From: CBDCWT01 sp965223305
GTDB taxonomy: Bacteria > Planctomycetota > Planctomycetia > Pirellulales > Pirellulaceae
Reading direction: 5' to 3'
Assembly (NCBI GenBank): GCA_965223305.1
Contig: CBDCWT010000042.1
Location: 1-64,000 of the forward strand
Length of the DNA stretch: 64,000 nt
Positions 47,778 through 55,771 of the stretch are shown one piece after another (the first letter of the stretch is position 1; every line of letters starts with the position of its first letter). The position numbers were made by a program, and so were the translations under genes. Under the pieces are notes generated by a model that did not search any database, had not been told where the DNA came from, and worked only from the letters and a program-made list of their open reading frames with translations.

Positions 47778-48433
47778 TCGGATTCCTCTTCTCTCATTGC
47801 CTTGCGCAGCTGCCGGATCGCCCTCATCCACAACATCCGAGCGGCTCCAGTTGTGCGGTCCATGCGACGAGCGACTTCATCGAACGGGAGCCCTTGCAAG
47901 TTTCTCAGTTCGATGACCTCCCGATGCTCGGCACGCATGTTGGCCAGATGATCTGCCAGGACAACCGCCGATTCTCGCTGCACGGCGAGCCCGCTGGGCG
48001 ACGCAGCAAGGTCCGCTAAAAAGGCACCTGCCTTCAGGCTCACGGTCGAACGTGCTAGCGCGGCACCGATCTGTTCGATCGAGATTTCACGTCGAACATC
48101 TCGTTTGCGGGCAAGAACATGTTGCTGCACGAAGACATGCAATCGGTTCACGAGGATCTGTCTCAGCCAAGCCAACAGCTGACGTTCGTCCTGACCTTGA
48201 AACTGAGCAAAGTCCCGACACGCCCCGAGCATCGTCTCTTGCACCAAGTCGGACGGACTGAGACGAGCCCGCAGCTTCTCATCGATTTGTGTCTTGGCCA
48301 GCAAGTGAAGATAGTTGCGGTACGATTCCAACAGTGGGCCCAACCGATCGCTTCGGCCGCGGCGAACGGCGGCAATGAGTTGCTCGGGTCGGCATCTCTC
48401 TGGCGAAGAACCCACCTTCTCGGCGGCAACCAT
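47774..48433 (-). CDS. ECF sigma factor (planctomycete type)
   Basis: 219 residues. Sigma-70 region 2 is seen at LLESYRNYLHLLAKTQIDEK and LSPSDLVQETMLGACRDFAQFQGQ, then LLAWLRQILVNRL; region 4 is the helix-turn-helix EHREVIELRNLQGLPFDEVARRMDRTTGAARMLWMRAI. This matches the planctomycete ECF subfamily that is habitually adjacent to a Ser/Thr kinase, and here the kinase ATG overlaps its stop codon. It directs RNA polymerase to a small regulon; no anti-sigma gene is visible, so kinase-based control is likely. It is the first gene of the sigma/kinase/LEPR operon. The region upstream (48434-48700) should hold its promoter. Confidence 0.9.
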   Translation of the reverse strand: MVAAEKVGSSPERCRPEQLIAAVRRGRSDRLGPLLESYRNYLHLLAKTQIDEKLRARLSPSDLVQETMLGACRDFAQFQGQDERQLLAWLRQILVNRLHVFVQQHVLARKRDVRREISIEQIGAALARSTVSLKAGAFLADLAASPSGLAVQRESAVVLADHLANMRAEHREVIELRNLQGLPFDEVARRMDRTTGAARMLWMRAIRQLRKAMREEESE

Positions 48434-49265
48434 AATCGGCTCCAGTAGATGAGTGTCGAAGCTGAGTCGCTCACCTGCGTTCGCGAATGCGAGGCGCGGG
48501 ATTACCTATTATTGGAGGATGGTTCCTTAGCGATTCGTAACGCGAACTTCGGTCGGACCGCAGCCCGGGAGTTGCCGCATCCGGTGGGGCGTGCGGCGGC
48601 TGTTTCGTAAACCGACAATTGAGAACATGTTACGGCAACTGAGCTGTCTTTGATCGCGCGGTGCGCTGCGAGTCCATGGGTCGCCACAACATCGGCGAAA
48701 GCGGGGTGAATACGAGCCCTCACTTATGGGTGGACACCCGGCGAGTTGTGCGGTCCGTAGTTCACTTCAGCTACCGTTGACCGAGCGGTCAAGGTAGGAC
48801 GGGCACTCTTGCCCGTCTTCTCAAGGGACGAAACGGAACGCGTCCTACCGGTTCGGAGTCGGCTGGGGGAAGAGTCGTATTACGTGACTATTTCAACTTC
48901 AACCTGAGCTGTGAAGCCCAGCCGTATGATCGCGTCGCCAAAGACAAGGAACGTCTGTGGCACGTCATCCAGCGCACTGGAACCCGCGTTTGGCGGGGCT
49001 GCAGGCTGAAGGGTCAACTAGCAATAGGACTGGCGCTCGTGTCTGAGGCGGCATGCTCACAGACGGGCAAGAGTGCCCGTCCTACAGTCGACTCAAACAG
49101 CCGCCCAGTGGGTGCCGGTTCCGACCTAGGCTGATCTCGCAGGTGCTGAACGCTGCTAGTCTGCGCCTCACGTGTATGCCAAAATGTCGAAATCGGTCAA
49201 ACGAACCTCGTCACGCGATGCCATTCGCCGCTCGGTTCCGCTCACATTTCCGGAGGTACGTCGAA
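48434..49265. other. Non-coding gap with an inverted pair of hairpins and a possible gene fragment
   Basis: Two hairpin repeats in opposite orientation, GACGGGCACTCTTGCCCGTC at about 48798-48818 and GACGGGCAAGAGTGCCCGTC at about 49060-49080, enclose about 240 bases. Inside, roughly 48887-49000 reads DYFNFNLSCEAQPYDRVAKD in one frame with no start or ribosome binding site; it may be a remnant. No gene is otherwise evident. Confidence 0.5.
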
Positions 49266-50726
49266 GTGGTTACTCAGCAGAGTAGCGTTTCAAGAAACAA
49301 ACTTGCAGTCCTAGTGGCATTCATGGTTCCCGGCGTACTGGTTCAGTGCGGCCAGGCCAGCGAACTTCTTGTCGGCGCCGCTCAAGTAAACATCACGCCG
49401 GCGCAGCCAGTGGCGCTGCTCGGACAGCGTCACACTCGAATCGCCCGCAAGGTAGAGAGCCCAGTAACTGCCACGGCGGTGGCACTTGAAACTCGCGATG
49501 GCGAGCGTGTGGTAGAGCAGGCGTTAATGATCTCCTGCGATCTTGCGTTAGTCCGCAAAGAGATCCAAGATCTCCTCCGCCCACGTCTAAAGAAACGGCT
49601 ACCGGATTTCGACATCAGCAAGTTGTTTCTGGCTGCGACACACACGCACACCGCACCAGCGATGAAGAAGGGAATCTACATCATTGAGGATGACGACGTC
49701 ATCGAGCCTCGCAAGTATGTCGACTTTCTCATCGATCGCCTCGAGGCCCTTGCCGTCCAGGCTTGGCAGAATCGGCAGACCGGGGGCGTGGCATGGGGAC
49801 TAGGGCATGCGCTGGTAGCGCACAACCGGCGGGCAGTCTACAAAGATGGCAGCGCCCAAATGTACGGTGACACGAACGGTCCTGCGTTTCGAGGAATCGA
49901 AGGCTATGAGGATCACTACGTGGACGTTCTCTTTTTCTTCAATACAGACCGGGAGTTGATCGCAGCCGCCGTCAATGTTGTGTGCCCTTCCCAAGAAGTG
50001 GAAGGCCGTGAAAACGTCAACGCAGATTTCTGGCACGAGACCCGACAGTTGTTGCGCAAGCGTTTTGGCGATGCCCTCCAAGTACTGGCCTGGACAGGCG
50101 CCGCCGGAGACCAGTCGCCCCATCTGATGTGGTACGAGCGCGCCGAAGAACGCATGCGCAAACTCCGTGGCCTGACGCGACTAGAAGAAATTGCCCGACG
50201 AATCGATCTCGCGGTCGACCAGGCGTATCAAGGCGCCCGTCAGGATATACGCTTCGACACCTCCCTCATCCATCATGTCAGCAGCATTCAGCTTCCAGCA
50301 CGAATGGTAACGGAAGAGGAATTCAAATCGGCCAAAGCGTTTAGCGATGCGTTTGCGAAAAATCCCGATCCAAAGCAGAGCCTGGAACAGGCGTGGAACA
50401 AGGAAACTGTGGAACGCTATCGACGGCAGCAAGACAACCGCTATTATTCGATGGAGATGCACATCCTACGCCTGGGAGACGTCGCCGTCTGCACGAATCC
50501 GTTTGAACTCTACACAGAATTCGGTGTTCGGATCAGGGCGCGTAGCAAAGCGATACAGACATTTGTTGTGCAGCTCGCCTGTGGTTCCGGAGGCTATCTC
50601 CCCACAGCAGAAGCCATCCAGGGAGGATCCTATAGCACAGCGGTCTTCAGCAACCTGGTGGGGCCGGAAGGCGGTAACTCGCTAGTTAACCAGACGGTCG
50701 AGGCAATCAATACGTTGTGGGACTAG
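49266..50726 (+). CDS. Secreted neutral/alkaline ceramidase-like protein
   Basis: 486 residues from a GTG at 49266, chosen because GGAGG lies 9 bases upstream and a signal peptide follows at once (NKLAVLVAFMVPGVLVQCGQ). The mature part starts LLVGAAQVNITPAQPVALLG, the hallmark opening of neutral-ceramidase domain proteins. Metal-site motifs: FLAATHTHTAPAM, VVCPSQEVEGRENVNADFWH, and LAWTGAAGDQSPHL; near the end LACGSGGYLPTAEAIQGGSY. Bacterial members are often annotated as neutral/alkaline non-lysosomal ceramidase-like; many planctomycete paralogues have unknown substrates, and the zinc-binding His set is only partly confirmed by eye. It is followed 48 bases on by the IS element. It could hydrolyse an N-acyl amide other than ceramide. 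Confidence 0.82.
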   Translation: MVTQQSSVSRNKLAVLVAFMVPGVLVQCGQASELLVGAAQVNITPAQPVALLGQRHTRIARKVESPVTATAVALETRDGERVVEQALMISCDLALVRKEIQDLLRPRLKKRLPDFDISKLFLAATHTHTAPAMKKGIYIIEDDDVIEPRKYVDFLIDRLEALAVQAWQNRQTGGVAWGLGHALVAHNRRAVYKDGSAQMYGDTNGPAFRGIEGYEDHYVDVLFFFNTDRELIAAAVNVVCPSQEVEGRENVNADFWHETRQLLRKRFGDALQVLAWTGAAGDQSPHLMWYERAEERMRKLRGLTRLEEIARRIDLAVDQAYQGARQDIRFDTSLIHHVSSIQLPARMVTEEEFKSAKAFSDAFAKNPDPKQSLEQAWNKETVERYRRQQDNRYYSMEMHILRLGDVAVCTNPFELYTEFGVRIRARSKAIQTFVVQLACGSGGYLPTAEAIQGGSYSTAVFSNLVGPEGGNSLVNQTVEAINTLWD

Positions 50727-50774
50727 CCTTCGTCTCAAAAGCCCCCCTCTCTCTGACTCACTCTCCCCTCGGGG

Positions 50775-52143
50775 CATTGGTGTCTACACAGATTTCAAAT
50801 CTTGGTACAGATTGCCGGATGGGATAAAAATTGCGTTGGAACAACGCCTGCAATCGCGTTATGTGAAATTGGTGAAAGCACATATGGACAGTGCTAGCCG
50901 TACAGCGTCGGGACCGCGGAGCCTTCCGGACTTTGGTAAATCCACCACAGCTAGCCAGGCAACCTGGCGTTTTTTCGCAAATGAGCGAGTCACGCTGGAG
51001 AAACTTATCGACCCCCTTCGGCAGCTCGGTCGCGATGGGTGTGCTGGCAGTGCTTCTCCGTTTGTATTGCTGGCGCATGACTGGTGCAAACTGGGCTTTG
51101 GCAACCAAACACGCCGAAAGCAAGATCTGGTTCAGCTGACCCACAAAACCGACATCGGGTATGACCTGACCACGTCGCTTCTGATTGAAGCGGAGACGGG
51201 AGTCACCCTGGCTCCCATGCAAATTCATTTGAAAACCGCTGAGACGGTGTACAGTACTGGGACCCACCAACCGGCTTGGGACGACCACCATCTTGATCAG
51301 CTTGAGCCCACGATGGACGAAGTTGCTGATTGGGGGCTTGAACGAGAGGTGGTTCACATCATTGACCGCGAAGCGGATTCGCTGGGACGGTTTCGCAGTT
51401 GGCATGCGAAAGGGCATTTGTTTTTGGTTCGCTGCGATGATCGGCGTGTGAAATGCAACGGTGAATCGGTATTGCTCTCGGAATTGAACGAGCGATTTGA
51501 TCAACGTTGTGAATTCAAGGATGCCGGTAAGGCGAGATACCATGGGAAAAAGGTGAGACGAGAGGTTGCCGAGGCAAGCGTTATTTTGAACCGCCCCCAT
51601 AGTGCCGTCGTCAACGGAAAGAAGAAAACGGTTTCCGGTGAGCCAATCGAGGTTCGGGCCATTTTCGTACGACTGGTTGATGCCAAAGGATATATCCTGG
51701 CGGAGTGGACGCTGCTGACAAACGTTCCATCGGATAAGGCCGATGCCGGTGAAGTAGGCAAGTGGTATTACTTTCGCTGGCGGATCGAGAGTTTTTTTAA
51801 GCTGCTCAAGAGTCACGGACATGAGCTGGAGTACTGGCAACAAGAAACGGGTCATGCGATTGCCAAGCGACTCCTTGTCGCAGCGATGGCCTGCGTTGTT
51901 GTCAAGCAGCTCGAAGGCAGCGAGAGCGATGCCGCAATCGCATTCCGAAACTACTTGATCCGCTTGAGCGGTCGGCGCATGAAACACGGAGTCGACTTTA
52001 CCGCCCCGGCACTGTTGGCTGGTTACTACGTGCATTTGGCGATGACGCAATACCTCGAAAACAACGACAACCTAACCATCAGCAACCTCAAATCCCTCGA
52101 AAAAACAGCGTTAAGTGAGCTTCAACTTGTGTAGACACCAATG
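50775..52143 (+). mobile_element. IS4-family insertion sequence, 1,369 bp, complete
   Basis: Perfect 16-bp terminal inverted repeats CATTGGTGTCTACACA bound one transposase gene. The element is flanked by a 10-bp target duplication CCCCTCGGGG (50765-50774 and 52144-52153). The target is the apex of the CTCTCCCCTCGGGGAGAG palindrome of the local REP family, so the repeat has been split in half. Intact ends and identical duplication indicate a recent insertion. I do not recognise the named IS. Confidence 0.93.
50812..52134 (+). CDS. IS4-family DDE transposase
   Basis: 440 residues, probably from the TTG at 50812 (an ATG at 50884 is possible); it ends 9 bases before the right inverted repeat. 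Catalytic residues: Asp in LLAHDWCKLGF, Asp in HIIDREADS, and Glu in the IS4 signature Y-(2)-R-(3)-E-(6)-K, present as YYFRWRIESFFKLLKS. The N-terminal PRSLPDFGKSTTASQATWRF is the usual IS4 N-terminal domain. It cuts and pastes the surrounding element. No frameshift or stop is visible, so the gene looks functional. Confidence 0.93.
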   Translation: MPDGIKIALEQRLQSRYVKLVKAHMDSASRTASGPRSLPDFGKSTTASQATWRFFANERVTLEKLIDPLRQLGRDGCAGSASPFVLLAHDWCKLGFGNQTRRKQDLVQLTHKTDIGYDLTTSLLIEAETGVTLAPMQIHLKTAETVYSTGTHQPAWDDHHLDQLEPTMDEVADWGLEREVVHIIDREADSLGRFRSWHAKGHLFLVRCDDRRVKCNGESVLLSELNERFDQRCEFKDAGKARYHGKKVRREVAEASVILNRPHSAVVNGKKKTVSGEPIEVRAIFVRLVDAKGYILAEWTLLTNVPSDKADAGEVGKWYYFRWRIESFFKLLKSHGHELEYWQQETGHAIAKRLLVAAMACVVVKQLEGSESDAAIAFRNYLIRLSGRRMKHGVDFTAPALLAGYYVHLAMTQYLENNDNLTISNLKSLEKTALSELQLV

Positions 52144-52153
52144 CCCCTCGGGG

Positions 52154-52290
52154 AGAGTCGGCCCGGAGGGCCGGAGAGGGGGAGCACTCGCCGGACGCTA
52201 CGCGTCGGTTTCGCTGGGGAACCGTGGGCTAACGCCCAGCGGCTGATTTGGAGCGTAGCCGAACTCGTCAGAGTTTGGTGGATTGCATGA
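52154..52290. repeat. Remainder of the REP cluster split by the IS
   Basis: Continues the module order seen at 12.0 and 32.5 kb: the second half of the CCCCTCGGGGAGAG palindrome, GGCCCGGAGGGCCGGAGAGG, AACCGTGGGCTAACGCCCAG (reverse of the AATCAGCCGCTGGGCG module) and a reversed GAACTCGTCAGAGTTTGG module. Confidence 0.8.
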
Positions 52291-52308
52291 ACGCCGGGCG
52301 CCGACCGC

Positions 52309-53880
52309 CTAGCCGAAAGCATCGGGGACGATTGGCTTGTCGTCGACAAGCATCCAGTGGTCTTGCGCATCAATGAAATGCAAATGGCCACGGATTGCGA
52401 ATAGCTGGGCGTGCCGCAGCGCCACTTCGAGCCGCACGATTTTTCCCACAAGCTCCTGCTGGCCGCCGCGCCAGCGGAGTGGAAAAGCGAGTTCATCGGC
52501 GGCCCGCAAAGGCTGGCAGTCGTCAAACGTAAAACCGGCGACTGGCCGGCTCTCCAGATCCGTCAACTGGAAACGGACTTCGCCCAGCGGGGCCGTAGCG
52601 TTAATCGTCATTCCCGGCTGCAGGATGGTAAGCGGCTTTGAAATGAACTGCCCCCAATCGCCACCACTCGCCAAGTACATGAACCCATCCTTCCTCAACG
52701 TGTGCAGCGTAATCGAATGCGGCTGACGAACTCCTTGCCGGTTTGCATCGCGGCTGCGGCCATGGTGAACTTTGGATGAGGAGGAGTAGATGCGGATCTC
52801 ATCGTCCGTCTCGACCAAGCACGACGGCTCGATCGCGCCGCCCGCATGCTCACCCGCAGCGTTGAGCGCGATGAACGGTTTCCGGACTCCCCGACTAAAT
52901 CGCACTCCGTCCTGGCTGTATACCAGTTGGCAATCGAGCGGGCCGTAAAAACGGTTGAAGGACCTGGTACGTTCGCTGGACTCGCAATGAAAAATCCACA
53001 GCAGTCCGACATAGCCGTCACCATAGGGAAACACCGGCAACCCATAGAGCTCGATCAGCTCACGGTCCAGAGGATCAGGTTGAAACAACAACTCCGGTCC
53101 ACTCCAACCGCGAAAGTCTGCCGTGGACTGGAGGCACTGCCGACGGTCTCCCCAGCCTGGCCGGACGGTCATGCAATGCCGCCCCAGCCGCTGGTTGTAG
53201 AAACCGAAGATCGGCGGTTCCGGGTGCCAGTTGGGCTGCGACCAAACCAGGTCGCGACGTTCCTGCCAACGCAGTCCATCCTCTGAGACCAGCATGAACT
53301 CCTCATTCAGGTATCTCTTGTTCCCCTCCTGTTTGGCAATTTGATGCCAGCGATGCGTGGGTTCACCTGCTGCACGGCGAGCGACTGGTTCACCTTGTTG
53401 GTGGACGAAAACCTTCAAAGGAAATCCGTCCTCGGCGACTGGATCCAAGTAGACAGCGCCACCACTGCCGGAAGGCAGCGTGTACAGATGATGCGGCGCT
53501 CGCTTCTCGCCCTCCGTTTGTATTTCAGGATGATCCTCGGGCCGCCAGCTGAGTCCGTCGTCGCTGTGCGCGACCATCAATGAGTACGGTTTCCACGCCG
53601 CCGAGTAGAGCATTCTCCAACCACTGCCGTGGCGAAAAACAGTCGGCCAGGCAGAAAGCGCGCCGATATGGGGCTCCACATAGGTCGCCTCCGGCCTGTA
53701 TACCGCCTGGCCCTGCCGGTGATCCAAACCGCTGCAGCGATCCAGTCTCCATAGGTCCCAGAAAAGCCACGTGCTTTCCTCATCGCCCGCTGAGTACAAC
53801 GCGCGAGCGCGAGAAACTGGGGCGGCCAATAGGCTGCCAACAGCCACAACACCTGATCCGAAGAAAGTTCGTCGGTCCAT
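52309..53880 (-). CDS. Tat-exported five-bladed beta-propeller protein (GH43/GH32-like), function uncertain
   Basis: 523 residues; the ATG at 53880 follows GAGG. The N-terminus MDRRTFFGSGVVAVGSLLAA has a twin-Arg (RRTFF) export signal. Repeated blades with Asp-containing turns are visible: SAWPTVFRHGSGWRMLYSAA, YSLMVAHSDDGLSWRPEDH, RYLNEEFMLVSEDGLRWQER, QLVYSQDGVRFSRGVRKPF, with a final beta-sandwich-like part (LTDLESRPVAGFTFDDCQPL). This is the pattern of GH43/GH32/GH130-type propellers that act on plant or algal glycans. I see no certain catalytic Glu/Asp triad, so an enzyme role is an inference. Flanked by repeats on both sides. Confidence 0.65.
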   Translation of the reverse strand: MDRRTFFGSGVVAVGSLLAAPVSRARALYSAGDEESTWLFWDLWRLDRCSGLDHRQGQAVYRPEATYVEPHIGALSAWPTVFRHGSGWRMLYSAAWKPYSLMVAHSDDGLSWRPEDHPEIQTEGEKRAPHHLYTLPSGSGGAVYLDPVAEDGFPLKVFVHQQGEPVARRAAGEPTHRWHQIAKQEGNKRYLNEEFMLVSEDGLRWQERRDLVWSQPNWHPEPPIFGFYNQRLGRHCMTVRPGWGDRRQCLQSTADFRGWSGPELLFQPDPLDRELIELYGLPVFPYGDGYVGLLWIFHCESSERTRSFNRFYGPLDCQLVYSQDGVRFSRGVRKPFIALNAAGEHAGGAIEPSCLVETDDEIRIYSSSSKVHHGRSRDANRQGVRQPHSITLHTLRKDGFMYLASGGDWGQFISKPLTILQPGMTINATAPLGEVRFQLTDLESRPVAGFTFDDCQPLRAADELAFPLRWRGGQQELVGKIVRLEVALRHAQLFAIRGHLHFIDAQDHWMLVDDKPIVPDAFG

Positions 53881-54029
53881 AAAATCCTCGCGTACCACTA
53901 TGATTGCCGAGAGAGCTGGCACGAGACTTCATGGCCCATCCAACGCGGCCGGGCCCGCCCTCGCGTCTTTCACAGCATATCTCATCGACGGCAGCTGAGG
54001 CGTTGTGGGTAGCCGAATTCACTGTAATT

Positions 54030-54236
54030 TGGACGAATCGGCAAGCTCACCAAACTCTGGCGAGTTTCGGCTACAGCTCGGCGAGTTCGGCTACAGGTCT
54101 GGCGCCGCGTGTGGCCGAATTCGCCAGAATTGGACGAATCGGCAGCAAGCTCGCCAAACTCTGGCGAGTTCGGCTACGTCTGGCGAGTTCGGCTACGTCT
54201 GACGAGTTTGGCTACGTCTAGCGAGTTTGGCTACGG
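54030..54236 (+). repeat. CTGGCGAGTTCGGCTACG repeats incl. 4 x 19-bp tandem
   Basis: Four head-to-tail 19-bp units CTGGCGAGTTCGGCTACGT start at 54161, 54180, 54199 and 54218; the third and fourth vary at 2-3 bases. Degenerate copies fill 54030-54160. The same family lies at 22.4, 32.4, 42.0 and 52.3 kb. It occupies the short gap between two genes. Confidence 0.88.
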
Positions 54237-54256
54237 TCGGATGGTAGCGGAACCTG

Positions 54257-55552
54257 TTAAGTATCCGACACCAGTTCCCGCACCACCGATCCGTTGCGGA
54301 ACACCGAGACTGGACGACCGCTTCGCGTACGGACCGTGTGATCGGGCGGAATACCCAGGCGATCGAAGATCGTGGCGCTCACATCATCAGGAGAACAACC
54401 GCCACTGGTCGGTTCGCCCCCTAGAAGATCGGTTGCCCCGTGAGCATAGCCTGCGCGGAAACCACCCCCGGCAAGCAGCTGGCACATCGACCGCGACCAA
54501 TGATCCCGACCCGACCGACCGTTGACGTGCGGGGTTCGCCCGAACTCGCCCGTGCAATAGATAATCGTCGATTCGAGTAAACCACGGTCCTTGAGATCAA
54601 CAACCAACGCCGCCAGAGCCCCGTCCAGTTGGGGCAATAGCAAGTTACGCAGCTGACCAAAGTTGTTGATATGGGTATCCCAGCCATTCAGACCTATCGT
54701 CACGAATCGAACGCCCGACTCGATCAAGCGTCTGGCAGCCAGAGCACTGCGGCCGAACGCGCCCCGGCCGTACGCGCGGACTCGACTGTCGCTCTCCGTA
54801 GACAAGTCAAGCGCTTGGCGAGTTCTGTCCGACCGCAGAATGTCGATCGCCCGTTGGTGGAAGCGACTGAGGTTGTCCGCCACGCCAGTCCCGTCGAAGC
54901 GGCGGAAGCCCTCGTCCAGCTCGCGCATCAAAGCTGCGCGTCGGCCGAGATCAGCAACTGAAAACCCGTTCGGCAGCGAGACGGGCAATGTATGCGGTGC
55001 GGCGTCACGCAGCTGCTCGAATCCGGGCGCTTCGTAAGGGTTGTAAGCAGCGCCTAGAAAACCCGCCGCGCCGTTCGGCTGTCGGCCGAGCGTCACGTAG
55101 CTGGGTACGTCCCTCGGCTCACTCAACGTCCGACAGGCCAACGAGCCCAACGAAGGATGTTCGAGAATCGCGTTGGGCCGGTTCCCGGTCATCAGATAGC
55201 TAGAACCCGGGCCATGCGCCGCAATGGTGTGATGAACCGATCGGACAAGTGTGCAGTGGTCCAAGACCCCCGCAAGTTTGGGCAGATACTCGCAAATCTG
55301 CACTCCAGGAACAGCCGTCGAGATCGGTTGAAACTCACCGCGAACTCCTACCGGTGCCGTAGACTTCATATCCCACATGTCGATTGTGGCGGGACCGCCG
55401 CCGAGCCAGACCATGATCACCGAACTCGCCGTGGCACGGCGCTGCGCAGCCACCGCCGTGGTACTCTCTCCGCGCAGCACGTCGGCCAGCGATAACCCAA
55501 GTAGGCTCGCGGTTCCCACGTGTAGGAACGAACGGCGGTGAATTCTCGCCAT
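54257..55552 (-). CDS. DUF1501 family Tat-exported protein (sulfatase-like fold)
   Basis: 431 residues from the ATG at 55552 (GGGAAG upstream). Twin-Arg signal MARIHRRSFLHVGTASLLGL, then SVIMVWLGGGPATIDMWDMK, SYLMTGNRPNAILEHPSLGS, YNPYEAPGFEQL, IGLNGWDTHINNFGQL, and YCTGEFGRTPHVNGRSGRDHW, all hallmarks of DUF1501, which has an alkaline-phosphatase-like fold. It is near-universally paired with a DUF1549/DUF1553 protein in planctomycetes and PVC bacteria, as here: the PSD1 gene is directly upstream on the same strand. Together they are thought to act in the periplasm on polysaccharide-related compounds; the reaction is not established. Confidence 0.9.
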   Translation of the reverse strand: MARIHRRSFLHVGTASLLGLSLADVLRGESTTAVAAQRRATASSVIMVWLGGGPATIDMWDMKSTAPVGVRGEFQPISTAVPGVQICEYLPKLAGVLDHCTLVRSVHHTIAAHGPGSSYLMTGNRPNAILEHPSLGSLACRTLSEPRDVPSYVTLGRQPNGAAGFLGAAYNPYEAPGFEQLRDAAPHTLPVSLPNGFSVADLGRRAALMRELDEGFRRFDGTGVADNLSRFHQRAIDILRSDRTRQALDLSTESDSRVRAYGRGAFGRSALAARRLIESGVRFVTIGLNGWDTHINNFGQLRNLLLPQLDGALAALVVDLKDRGLLESTIIYCTGEFGRTPHVNGRSGRDHWSRSMCQLLAGGGFRAGYAHGATDLLGGEPTSGGCSPDDVSATIFDRLGIPPDHTVRTRSGRPVSVFRNGSVVRELVSDT

Positions 55553-55730
55553 GTTGCTTCCCGACGAGCGGCAAGGGAAATCAGTCGGTATCAAATTTGG
55601 TGCCATGTTCGTGCTCGATTCAAGTAACGCAAACTGGGCTTCGTCTGTGAACAGATTCAGCAGGCCAAAACTCGGCGAGCTTCGTAGTGGCGTCCGCTCA
55701 GCAGCAGGCTCACTCCGCGAGCCGTTCACT

Positions 55731-55762
55731 GGTTACGGCACACGGAGTGTGCCTACTACCTT
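55731..55762 (+). repeat. Single CACACGGAGTGTGCC repeat
   Basis: GGTTACGGCACACGGAGTGTGC followed by CTACTACCTT: the reverse orientation of the repeat at 4721-4786, in the gap between the PSD1 and DUF1501 genes. If the two genes form an operon this hairpin is within the transcript. Confidence 0.85.
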
Positions 55763-55771
55763 GTCTGCAAC

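Noticed and set aside
50758..52050. Long minus-strand ORF opposite the transposase
   Set aside because: No motif, composition of a reverse-complement shadow; the transposase has all catalytic residues.
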